A stretch of DNA of 64,000 bases from Alistipes sp. Zagget8. GTDB taxonomy: Bacteria; Bacteroidota; Bacteroidia; Bacteroidales; Rikenellaceae. The stretch's first letter is position 1. Every line of letters starts with the position of its first letter. The DNA is taken from assembly GCA_001941065.1 (NCBI GenBank), contig MSHJ01000005.1:124001-188000 (forward strand), in the 5' to 3' direction. Below, piece after piece: positions 27,301-33,471 of this stretch. The notes under the pieces were generated by a model, which did not search any database, was not told the origin of the DNA, and saw nothing but the letters and a program-made list of their open reading frames with translations. A program made the position numbers and the translations under genes.

Positions 27301-27454
27301 GGGTATCGCCGTTATCGGCGGCCTGACGTTCTCGACGATCCTCACGCTGTTCATCGTTCCGGTGCTCTACTCGATCCTCGTGAACCGCTCGCAGCGCAAG
27401 GAGAAGGAAAAACTGGCGCAGCTGTCGGCCAAACATCAGGCAAGCACGCATTGA
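24314..27454 (+). CDS. RND efflux transporter permease, HAE1 (AcrB-like) family
   Basis: A 1046-residue inner-membrane pump of normal length. Twelve membrane segments are evident, with two large periplasmic loops after the first and seventh. The proton-relay aspartates are D399 and D400 in GMVVDDAVVV, and the relay lysine is K934 in GIVTKNGIVMVDY. Opening text KPISTILLFVGVMVMG and the LDDKLVNVLNRVDGVG segment are typical of HAE1 multidrug pumps rather than metal pumps. It expels hydrophobic compounds through the TolC channel using proton motive force. Substrates cannot be named from sequence. Confidence 0.95.
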   Translation: MKIYESAVRKPISTILLFVGVMVMGLFSLMNLAVDQYPEIEIPQISVITMYPGANAADIETNITRVLEDNLNTVSNLKKLTSKSQDDVSMITVEFEYGSDLNEGANEIRDVVSRVQSMLPDDIDYPTIFKFSTSMIPVMMIAVTAEESYPALNKILDDKLVNVLNRVDGVGAVSVVGAPEREVQVNVDPAKLEAYNLTVEQLGQIIAAENVNIPSGTIDIGNNTFNIKADGEFKLSDELRKVVVSNAGGRTVKLSDVAQIRDTLEKATMDERVNGQRGVRVMFQKQSGANTVNIVHEIQSRLPDIQKTLPKDVQMELIFEGSQEITDAIGSLSETILYAFIFVVLVVMIFLGRWRATLIICMTIPVSLICSFIYLFATGSTLNIISLSSLSIAIGMVVDDAVVVLENITTHIERGSNPKEAAIYATNEVWLSVIATTLVVVAVFLPLTMVPGMAGILFRELGWIVTIVVCVSTMAAISLTPMMSAYLLKLEGGVHDYKGLGAIYKPIDRALEWLDSAYARSLNWVVRHRRITFFSMMSIFVVSLLLLTRVPTEFFPPSDNSRISAMVELEQNIGVDYTARIARQIDSIMYAKYPEIVLVSASAGANSSDDAFAAMQTTGSHIINYNVRLTDVEERDRSIYVISDLLREDLDQIPEIRQYTVTPGGMSGSMSGSATVDIKVFGYDMDVTNAIANDLKEKMRNLEGVRDVKLSRDDLRPEYNVVFDRDRLSYYGISSATASQAVRNRIDGLVASKYREDGDEYDIIVRYAEPFRNRIEDVENITLYNAQGRPVKLREVGTVEEEYAAPMIERENRQRVISVQSTLGAGVALGDVVAEVNQLIGEYATPDGVDLEVGGTVEDQGDAFGDLGTLLILIVILVYIVMATQFESLKFPFIIMFTIPFAFTGVFLALWMTSTPLSLIALIGAIMLVGIVTKNGIVMVDYMNLLVERGSGVFDAVIAGGKSRLRPVLMTSFTTILGMLPLAIGTGAGSETWQPMGIAVIGGLTFSTILTLFIVPVLYSILVNRSQRKEKEKLAQLSAKHQASTH

Positions 27455-27489
27455 AAGTGAAAAATTGAACGTTTTGGGTGACAACCCGG

Positions 27490-27573
27490 TCGCGATGCGA
27501 CTAAGCCCCCGCCAAGGCGGAGGTTGGGGGTGGGTCAAACTTGTAAACGCGGCGGTATGCCGCGAATACGACC
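27490..27573 (-). repeat. Dispersed intergenic repeat family 1, copy B
   Basis: This is the reverse-strand counterpart of 7982-8070. Its two hairpins are CGCGGC/GCCGCG (27548-27564) and CCGCC/GGCGG (27509-27520). The stems occupy the same places as in copy A but with different bases that still pair. It lies in the 161-bp gap between the RND pump and the PII-like gene. Confidence 0.8.
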
Positions 27574-27615
27574 TGCCGGGCTGTAATCCGATGCTGAAAA
27601 AAATTGATTGGTACT

Positions 27616-27909
27616 ATGAAAGCAGTATTTTTGTCTTACAACCAGGCGCTTACAGATCGGGTGAACGCCATCCTCGATGAGCAGGGTATCCGGGGCTTCA
27701 CGAAATGGGCGCTGACCGAGGGCCGCGGCTCGATCGACGGCGAACCCCACTACGGCACGCATGCGTGGCCTTCGATGAACGCCTCGATTCTGGCCATCGT
27801 CGACGACGAGAAGGTCGCTCCGCTGATGGACGCCTTCCGCGAATTGGACGCCGCGACCAAGATGCAGGGGTCCCGGGCGTTCGTCTGGAACATCGAACAA
27901 GTCATGTAA
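27616..27909 (+). CDS. Small PII-like (ferredoxin-fold) protein linked to RND efflux
   Basis: A 97-residue cytoplasmic protein, MKAVFLSYNQ onward, with the beta-alpha-beta pattern of PII-like proteins. Similar small proteins are often found directly after RND pump genes in Bacteroidetes, as here, and are thought to have a regulatory or stress-sensing role; none is proven to my knowledge. The conserved-looking block is IRGFTKWALTEGRGS followed by THAWPSMN. The ATG at 27616 is preferred over an upstream TTG. The 161-bp gap to the pump holds a repeat rather than a promoter I can defend. A terminator follows. Confidence 0.75.
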   Translation: MKAVFLSYNQALTDRVNAILDEQGIRGFTKWALTEGRGSIDGEPHYGTHAWPSMNASILAIVDDEKVAPLMDAFRELDAATKMQGSRAFVWNIEQVM

Positions 27910-27917
27910 TTTGTGGA

Positions 27918-27944
27918 AAGGCCGGAATTTTTCCGGCCTTTTTT
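27918..27944 (+). terminator. Terminator closing the efflux cluster
   Basis: A 10-bp stem AAGGCCGGAA/TTCCGGCCTT with a TTT loop and a following T-run, starting 8 bp after the stop. Confidence 0.93.
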
Positions 27945-27954
27945 ATTACCTTTG

Positions 27955-28040
27955 GTGTCGTAACGACACTTTTATCTGTCGGGAGGTTTTGCCGGGCCGT
28001 ATGTGGTTCGGTTTTGAACCCATCCGACTTTTTCCTATAT
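27955..28040 (+). repeat. Dispersed repeat family 2, third copy
   Basis: This begins with the palindrome GTGTCGTAACGACAC and then follows the reverse complement of the units at 17118-17290 (shared TTTTGCCGG, GGTTTTGAA-like, CATCCGA, TTTTTC-TATAT blocks). At its far end TTG (28014-28016) and TATATTTG (28036-28043) form a promoter-like pair with a 19-bp gap, pointing at the hydrolase gene. Confidence 0.85.
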
Positions 28041-28085
28041 TTGGCTTCGCCGAAGATACTCCCGCTCGGCAATGCTCAAATAAAT

Positions 28086-28116
28086 TTGACATTGCCCTCG
28101 CTTATTCGTATCTTTG
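28086..28116 (+). promoter_or_regulatory. Strong promoter immediately before the PhnP-like gene
   Basis: TTG (28086-28088) and TATCTTTG (28109-28116) are separated by 20 bp, a full consensus match. The ATG is at 28122, only 5 bp past the -7 box, so the transcript would start at or very near the initiation codon. Confidence 0.7.
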
Positions 28117-28121
28117 TAACC

Positions 28122-28928
28122 ATGAAACTCACCTTTCTGGGAACCGGAACCTCGCAGGGCGTACCTGTCATCGGCTGCCGCTGCAAGGTCTGCTCGTCGG
28201 CGGACCGGCGCGACAGCCGTCTGCGCACGGCGGCCATGGTCGAGACGCACGGCGTAAGGCTGGTGATCGACGCCGGGCCCGATTTCCGTTACCAGATGCT
28301 CCGCACGGGCGTGCGGCATATCGACGCCATCCTGCTGACCCACGAACACAAGGACCATATCGGCGGACTGGACGACGTCAGGGCATTCAATTTCGTCGAT
28401 TATCCGCCGACCATCCATAAGGTTCACATCTACGCCGCGCCGCAGACATTGGCGTGCGTGCGCAAGGATTTCGACTATGCCTTCGCACAGGACAAATACC
28501 GCGGAGTCCCGGAGATCGAGCTGCACGAGATCGATGTCACGTGCCCTTTTGCGGTCAAAGGCGTGGAGATCGTTCCGGTTTCGGGGCATCACTCCGAACG
28601 CTTTCTGGTCACGGGCTACCGCATCGGGCCGTTGGCCTACCTCACGGATTTCAAGACCATCGGGGATGCCGAGGTCGAAAAACTCAGCGGAGTGGAGGTG
28701 CTGGTGGTCAATGCGCTGCGTTTCGCCGTGCATCCGTCGCATTTCAACCTCGGAGAGGCGCTGGCGCTTATCCGCCGCGTCGGGCCCCGCGAGGCCTATA
28801 TCACGCACATGTCCCACGAAATCGGCCTCCATGCCGAGACGGAGGTGCTGCTCCCGGCGGGTGTGCATCTGGCTTACGACACATTGGAAATCGAAATAAA
28901 GGAAGAATATGAAAACACTCAAAGATAA
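28122..28928 (+). CDS. PhnP-like metallo-beta-lactamase-fold hydrolase
   Basis: A 268-residue cytoplasmic metallohydrolase. It opens with LGTGTSQGVPVIGC, the signature of the PhnP/RNase Z-related group. The metal site is HEHKDH (H74, H76, D78, H79), with further histidines at GHHSERF and near the C-terminus (THMSHEI). Cysteines C19, C21 and C24 match the extra structural zinc site seen in PhnP. PhnP itself cleaves cyclic ribose phosphodiesters, but no phn genes are nearby, so the substrate here is unknown. The stop overlaps the start of the SDR gene by 20 bp, giving translational coupling. Confidence 0.88.
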   Translation: MKLTFLGTGTSQGVPVIGCRCKVCSSADRRDSRLRTAAMVETHGVRLVIDAGPDFRYQMLRTGVRHIDAILLTHEHKDHIGGLDDVRAFNFVDYPPTIHKVHIYAAPQTLACVRKDFDYAFAQDKYRGVPEIELHEIDVTCPFAVKGVEIVPVSGHHSERFLVTGYRIGPLAYLTDFKTIGDAEVEKLSGVEVLVVNALRFAVHPSHFNLGEALALIRRVGPREAYITHMSHEIGLHAETEVLLPAGVHLAYDTLEIEIKEEYENTQR

Positions 28929-29724
28929 GGTCATCGTCATCACGGGGGCTTCGTCGGGCATCGGCGAGGCGATGGCGAAGGTATACGCCGCCGACGGTGC
29001 GAAAGTGGTGCTCGGGGCACGCAGCGTGCAGAAATTGCAGTTGCTTGCGGGCGACATCCGCTCGAAGGGCGGGCAGGCGGCCTACTGCGGCGTGGACGTG
29101 ACGAAACCTGCCGAATGCAAGGAGCTGATCGACACCGCCGTCCGTGAGTTCGGGGGTGTGGATGTGCTGATTTGCAATGCGGGCATTTCGATGCGTGCCA
29201 TTTTCGACGACGTGGAGCTCGAGGTGCTCCATCAGTTGATGGACGTCAATTTCTGGGGTACGGTCAACTGCTGCAAATACGCGCTGCCGTACCTGCAGGC
29301 GTCGAAAGGTTCCGTGGTCGGCATCTCGTCCGTCGCGGGACTGCACGGACTGCCGGGCCGCACGGGTTATTCGGCGTCGAAATACGCCATGACGGGCTTC
29401 CTCGAGACGCTGCGTATCGAGAATCTCAAGAAGGGGCTGCACGTGATGATCGCCTGCCCGGGCTTCACGGCTTCGAACGTCCGTTTTTCGGCCCTCACGG
29501 CCGACGGGTCGCAGCAGGGCGAGACCCCGCGCGACGAGGCGAAGATGATGACCCCGACGGAGGTGGCCCGCATTGTGGCGAAAGGCATCCTCAAACGCAA
29601 ACGCCTCTGCCTGATGGAGAACGAGGGCCGAGCCACGCATTTCGTGAAGAAATTCGCCCCTGCGTTCCTCGACCGGATGTTCTACCTGGTGATGTCCAAA
29701 GAGCCCGATTCGCCGCTGAAATAG
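28909..29724 (+). CDS. SDR family NAD(P)-dependent oxidoreductase
   Basis: A 271-residue classical short-chain dehydrogenase. The nucleotide-binding motif TGASSGIG is at about 13-20, NAG in CNAGISM near 89, the catalytic serine in ISSVAG near 144, and YxxxK in YSASK near 157-161. The C-terminal part with FVKKFAPAFLDRMFYLVMSK is hydrophobic, as in SDRs that act on lipids or retinol-like substrates, but the substrate is not known. It overlaps the hydrolase gene by 20 bp and ends at a strong terminator. Confidence 0.93.
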   Translation: MKTLKDKVIVITGASSGIGEAMAKVYAADGAKVVLGARSVQKLQLLAGDIRSKGGQAAYCGVDVTKPAECKELIDTAVREFGGVDVLICNAGISMRAIFDDVELEVLHQLMDVNFWGTVNCCKYALPYLQASKGSVVGISSVAGLHGLPGRTGYSASKYAMTGFLETLRIENLKKGLHVMIACPGFTASNVRFSALTADGSQQGETPRDEAKMMTPTEVARIVAKGILKRKRLCLMENEGRATHFVKKFAPAFLDRMFYLVMSKEPDSPLK

Positions 29725-29742
29725 CCTGCGGCGGCATACTGT

Positions 29743-29773
29743 ACGGGAACTCCGAAAAGAGTTCCCGTTTTTT
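29743..29773 (+). terminator. Terminator after the SDR gene
   Basis: A 10-bp stem ACGGGAACTC/GAGTTCCCGT with loop CGAAAA and a T-run, 18 bp after the stop. A second small hairpin (CCCC-TTCC-GGGG near 29832) follows. The rest of the 277-bp gap to PUL-1 holds the -7-like operator region described separately. Confidence 0.93.
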
Positions 29774-29945
29774 GTGCCTTTTCCGGCCCGTAAACGGCAC
29801 GCGGGGCTGTCTGTTTCACCCTGTCCGAAAACCCCTTCCGGGGCTGTTTTTGGACAAATTCCATATCCGGTTGCACAAAATCAAAGTTTATTTGAGCGGT
29901 TTTGAAAATCAATTCTTCAATTCTCGGGGTGCGTGCGGGGGCTTA

Positions 29946-29965
29946 TCGGTAATTTTGCTTACCGA
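29946..29965 (+). promoter_or_regulatory. Inverted repeat enclosing a -7 box upstream of PUL-1
   Basis: TCGGTAA (29946-29952) and TTACCGA (29959-29965) are perfect arms, and TAATTTTG (29950-29957) inside them fits the -7 consensus. No TTG is found at -33, which suggests an activator-dependent promoter. The GH88 ATG is at 30002. Confidence 0.45.
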
Positions 29966-30001
29966 AACAAGTAAAACCTAAACCAAAAACCTGAACCGCT
30001 C

Positions 30002-31201
30002 ATGAGAAGAAATTTTCTCCCCATTCTGGGTCTCCTCTCGCTGTTTGTGCTGGGTTCGTGCTCTGCGGAACGCGACCCTAAAATCGCATCCCTGAAACAT
30101 GCCATCGGGGTGGCCGACAGCCAGCTGCTGGACGCCGCCGCCGAACTCGACACGACGAACTGCTTTCCCCGTTCGCTGATGCCCAAATTCCGGGCCGTCG
30201 ATGCCAAGGACTGGACAAGCGGATTCTTCCCCGGGTCGCTCTGGCAGTGCTACCGCTTCACGGGCGACGAAAAACTCCTTGCCGAAGCGAAGAAATACAC
30301 CGACCGGCTGGAGGGTATACAATATTATTGTAAAGGGACGCACGACCTGGGCTTCATGGTCTTCTGCAGCTTCGGCCAGCAGATGCAGACGCTGCACGAC
30401 CGGCACTCGGAAGAGGTGATCGTCGAGGCCGCCAAGAGCCTTATTTCGCGCTGCGATCCCCGCATCGGCGTGATCCGTTCGTGGGATTTCGGCGAATGGA
30501 ACTACCCGGTCATCATCGACAACATGATGAACCTCGAAATGCTCTTCTGGGCCTCGAAACACACGGGCGACCCCGTCTACCGTGACGTGGCGGTCCGCCA
30601 TGCCGACATCACGATGAAGAATCATTACCGCGACGACGCCAGTTCGTTCCATGTCGTGAGCTACAACGACGACGGCACGGTCGAGAGCCAGGGCACGTTC
30701 CAGGGTTATTCCGACTCTTCGGCGTGGGCCCGCGGACAGGCGTGGGGGCTCTACGGCTACACGATGTGCTACCGCGAGACGGGCGATGCGAAATACCTGA
30801 AGCACGCCGAACGGATCGCCGATTTCATCATGCACCATCCCAATACCCCCGCCGACCGCATTCCCTACTGGGACTACAACGCTCCGGACATTCCCGACGC
30901 TCCGCGCGACGCTTCGGCGGCTGCGGTTGTCTCGTCGGCGCTGTTCGAACTCTCGACGATGGTTCCCGAAGCCGAAGGCAAAAAGTATTTCGACTATGCC
31001 GAGACGCTGCTGATGAATCTTTCGTCGGACGCTTATCTGGCTAAGAAGGGCACCAACGGCGGTTTCATCCTGATGCACAGCGTCGGCCACCTGCCCGCCG
31101 ACAGCGAGATCGACACGCCGCTCAACTATGCGGACTACTACTACCTCGAAGCCATCGGACGCTACCTGTCGCTGCGGGGCCTCGACCCGCGGCGGATCTG
31201 A
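30002..31201 (+). CDS. GH88 unsaturated glucuronyl hydrolase (lipoprotein)
   Basis: A 399-residue lipoprotein with lipobox LGSC (C20). It is an alpha/alpha-barrel enzyme that hydrates the 4,5-unsaturated uronic acid left by polysaccharide lyases, releasing it from oligosaccharides. Putative catalytic aspartates are D115 in KGTHDLGFM and D173 in IIDNMMNLEML, the two positions conserved in GH88. YFLEAIGRYL-type text near the C-terminus also fits. It is the first gene of PUL-1, followed after 99 bp by a heparinase-type lyase, so lyase and hydrolase act in sequence. Confidence 0.92.
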   Translation: MRRNFLPILGLLSLFVLGSCSAERDPKIASLKHAIGVADSQLLDAAAELDTTNCFPRSLMPKFRAVDAKDWTSGFFPGSLWQCYRFTGDEKLLAEAKKYTDRLEGIQYYCKGTHDLGFMVFCSFGQQMQTLHDRHSEEVIVEAAKSLISRCDPRIGVIRSWDFGEWNYPVIIDNMMNLEMLFWASKHTGDPVYRDVAVRHADITMKNHYRDDASSFHVVSYNDDGTVESQGTFQGYSDSSAWARGQAWGLYGYTMCYRETGDAKYLKHAERIADFIMHHPNTPADRIPYWDYNAPDIPDAPRDASAAAVVSSALFELSTMVPEAEGKKYFDYAETLLMNLSSDAYLAKKGTNGGFILMHSVGHLPADSEIDTPLNYADYYYLEAIGRYLSLRGLDPRRI

Positions 31202-31224
31202 TCCCTTGCGAACGCTCCGTGCGG

Positions 31225-31251
31225 AGAGTTGTGCCCGGCGGGCGTAACTCT
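31225..31251 (+). repeat. Intercistronic hairpin between GH88 and lyase genes
   Basis: AGAGTT-GT-GCCCG-G-CGGGC-GT-AACTCT forms a stem of 11 pairs. CTCCG (31215-31219) can instead pair with CGGAG (31222-31226), which overlaps the left arm, so two exclusive folds are possible. There is no T-run. Confidence 0.6.
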
Positions 31252-31300
31252 TCGGTGCGGTCGTTTCCGAAACCGACAAATAACCAAAAATTTATACCTT

Positions 31301-33466
31301 ATGAAAATGAAACTTTTACGAATTTCCGTATTCGTTGCCGGAATCGCATTCGTGCTGACCGGATGCCTGAGCGACGATACGATCGTTTCGAGCGGTGGAA
31401 GTTCGACGGGCGGAGCCTATGAGCCGTCGAAACCCGGCAACGACGAGGTCAGCGCCGAGGCGTTTTCCGCGCTGAATCTCGACTATCCCGGCATGGAGAC
31501 CGTCAAACGGGATGTCGAAGCCGGGGAGCCGGGTTCCGCATCCGTGGCCCTGCGGGACTATTACCGTTACAATTCGGGCGTCAACAACCCGCTGCTCAAC
31601 CTGCTCTCGATCTCTTCGATCAGCGATACCGAGCTCGCTACAGCCAACGAGGCCCTTTTCGAGAACGGTTATCGTTTTAAGGTCTCGACGTTCGTGGACA
31701 GCGACGGTCGTCCTTATTCCTATCTGAACGCTGCGGGCGACGGCATCGACTGGACGCTCCACGCCGACGGCGATCAGGAGCTACGGGGCCAGCTGCACCG
31801 CCACCAGTGGTTCGTGCCCCAGGCCAAGGCCTACTATGTGACCAAGGACGAAAAGTACATCAACTCGTGGATGAGCGTTTACGACGACTGGTGGGCGAAC
31901 CATCCCGCCCCGGAGTCCTATCCGGAGAACAACCCGCCCAAGGATAAATACATCAGCTGGGTGCCGCTGAGTGTCGCCGCCCGCGTGCAGGACATGTGTT
32001 CGCTGATGGATTACTACCGCTGGGCCGACGCCTTCAAACCCGCCGCGCTGACGCGCTTCGTCGAGCGTCTTGCATTTCAGGTCGAGTTTATCAAGAACAA
32101 CTACTGGTCCGATTCGAACCACCGCATCTCGCAGGCTCAGGCCGTGACGCTCGCGGGACTGCTCTTTCCCGAGATGAAGCAGGCTTCCGAGTGGGTGACC
32201 AACGGTTCGACGATCCTCAATGAGGAGATTGTCAAGCAGTATTTTGCCGACGGCTGGCTCAAGGACAACGACCTGCACTACCATATCGGCTCGATCGAGA
32301 GTTTCCGTTCGGCGATGGTCGTGGCCGAGGCCAACGGGCAGACCGACCGTTTCCCGGCCGATTACATCGCCGCCATGCGCAAGATGGTCGAGGTGGAGAA
32401 ATATCTGATCTATCCCAATTACGCCGTTTATAACGAGGGGAATGTCACCGACGCCGATTACTATAATTATTCGACCCCCAATTTCGGTGATACGCGCCCC
32501 TCTTCGTGGACCCGCAACATCCTGCTGCGCCACATGCGCAACTACCGCGACCTGTTCCCCGACGATCAGGAGTTCAAGTGGCTCGCTTCGCAGGGCGCCG
32601 AGGGCAAGATGCCTCCTACGGGCATCAAGTGCTTCGAGGACGGCGGCCACTACACAATCCGCAACGGCTGGACCGAGGACGCCACGATGATGGTGCTGGT
32701 CAATGCCGCCCAGACTCCGGAGGAGGCATGGCACCGCCAGTGGGACAACAACAACTTCGAACTTTATATCAACGGCCGTCAGTTCTTCCCCGACTCGGGC
32801 GTGTTCAGCTATGGAGGCACCTCGTCGCAGAATGCCAGCCGCAATACCTATGCCCGCACGGACTACCATTCGACCATGACGCTCGGCAATGCGAACGTCA
32901 CCTCGTGCCGCGGCGTCTGCCGGCTGGCCGAGGAGCGCGGCGACTACGACCTGCTGGTGCTCGAGAATCCCTCTTACGCCGGTCTTACGCACCGTCGTTC
33001 GGTGTGGTTCGTCGACCATAAGTTCTTCGTCATCCTCGATGAGGGTTACGGTACGGCCGAGGGCAAGGTGAACCTTAATTTCCACCTGCTGCCGGGCATG
33101 ACGTCTTCGGAAGTGGTTGTCGACGCCGCAGAGAACGGTGCCCACACGGCCTTTGCCGACGGCAACAACCTGCTGGTGCGCACCTTTGCCAATAAAGCCG
33201 TCACGACGACCGCACGCACGGGATACGTTTCGCTGGTACTCGATGTAACCACGGAGCGCCCGTCCTATCAGGTCGATTTGGAGAAAGCCGCCGGCGACAA
33301 GGCCGCGCGCTTCATTACGGTGCTCTATCCCACGTCGGACGCTTCGGCTGAAACCGTTTCGGCGGAGTTCATCGACGAGGAGTTCTCCGAAACCGCCGCC
33401 CGTATTTCGGTGACGGCCGGAGGACAGACCTACCGACTTTCATATACCCTGGAACCTAAAAATTAA
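31301..33466 (+). CDS. Heparinase II/III family polysaccharide lyase (PL12-like), lipoprotein
   Basis: A 721-residue lipoprotein with lipobox LTGC (C22). The N-terminal half is an alpha/alpha toroid with the heparinase N-domain text IDWTLHADGDQELRGQLHRH at about 147-166. The C-terminal half is the Hepar_II_III beta-sandwich (GGHYTIRNGW and FPDSGVFSYGG). Candidate catalytic residues are Asn in SNHRISQAQ, Tyr in YYNYSTPNF and His in RTDYHSTMTL, matching the Asn/Tyr/His set of PL12 heparin lyases. It would cleave a uronic-acid-containing glycosaminoglycan by beta-elimination. PL12 and hence heparan sulfate is my best call, but PL15 or PL33 relatives are alternatives. The start at 31301 opens the signal peptide. 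Confidence 0.8.
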   Translation: MKMKLLRISVFVAGIAFVLTGCLSDDTIVSSGGSSTGGAYEPSKPGNDEVSAEAFSALNLDYPGMETVKRDVEAGEPGSASVALRDYYRYNSGVNNPLLNLLSISSISDTELATANEALFENGYRFKVSTFVDSDGRPYSYLNAAGDGIDWTLHADGDQELRGQLHRHQWFVPQAKAYYVTKDEKYINSWMSVYDDWWANHPAPESYPENNPPKDKYISWVPLSVAARVQDMCSLMDYYRWADAFKPAALTRFVERLAFQVEFIKNNYWSDSNHRISQAQAVTLAGLLFPEMKQASEWVTNGSTILNEEIVKQYFADGWLKDNDLHYHIGSIESFRSAMVVAEANGQTDRFPADYIAAMRKMVEVEKYLIYPNYAVYNEGNVTDADYYNYSTPNFGDTRPSSWTRNILLRHMRNYRDLFPDDQEFKWLASQGAEGKMPPTGIKCFEDGGHYTIRNGWTEDATMMVLVNAAQTPEEAWHRQWDNNNFELYINGRQFFPDSGVFSYGGTSSQNASRNTYARTDYHSTMTLGNANVTSCRGVCRLAEERGDYDLLVLENPSYAGLTHRRSVWFVDHKFFVILDEGYGTAEGKVNLNFHLLPGMTSSEVVVDAAENGAHTAFADGNNLLVRTFANKAVTTTARTGYVSLVLDVTTERPSYQVDLEKAAGDKAARFITVLYPTSDASAETVSAEFIDEEFSETAARISVTAGGQTYRLSYTLEPKN

Positions 33467-33471
33467 CCGAT

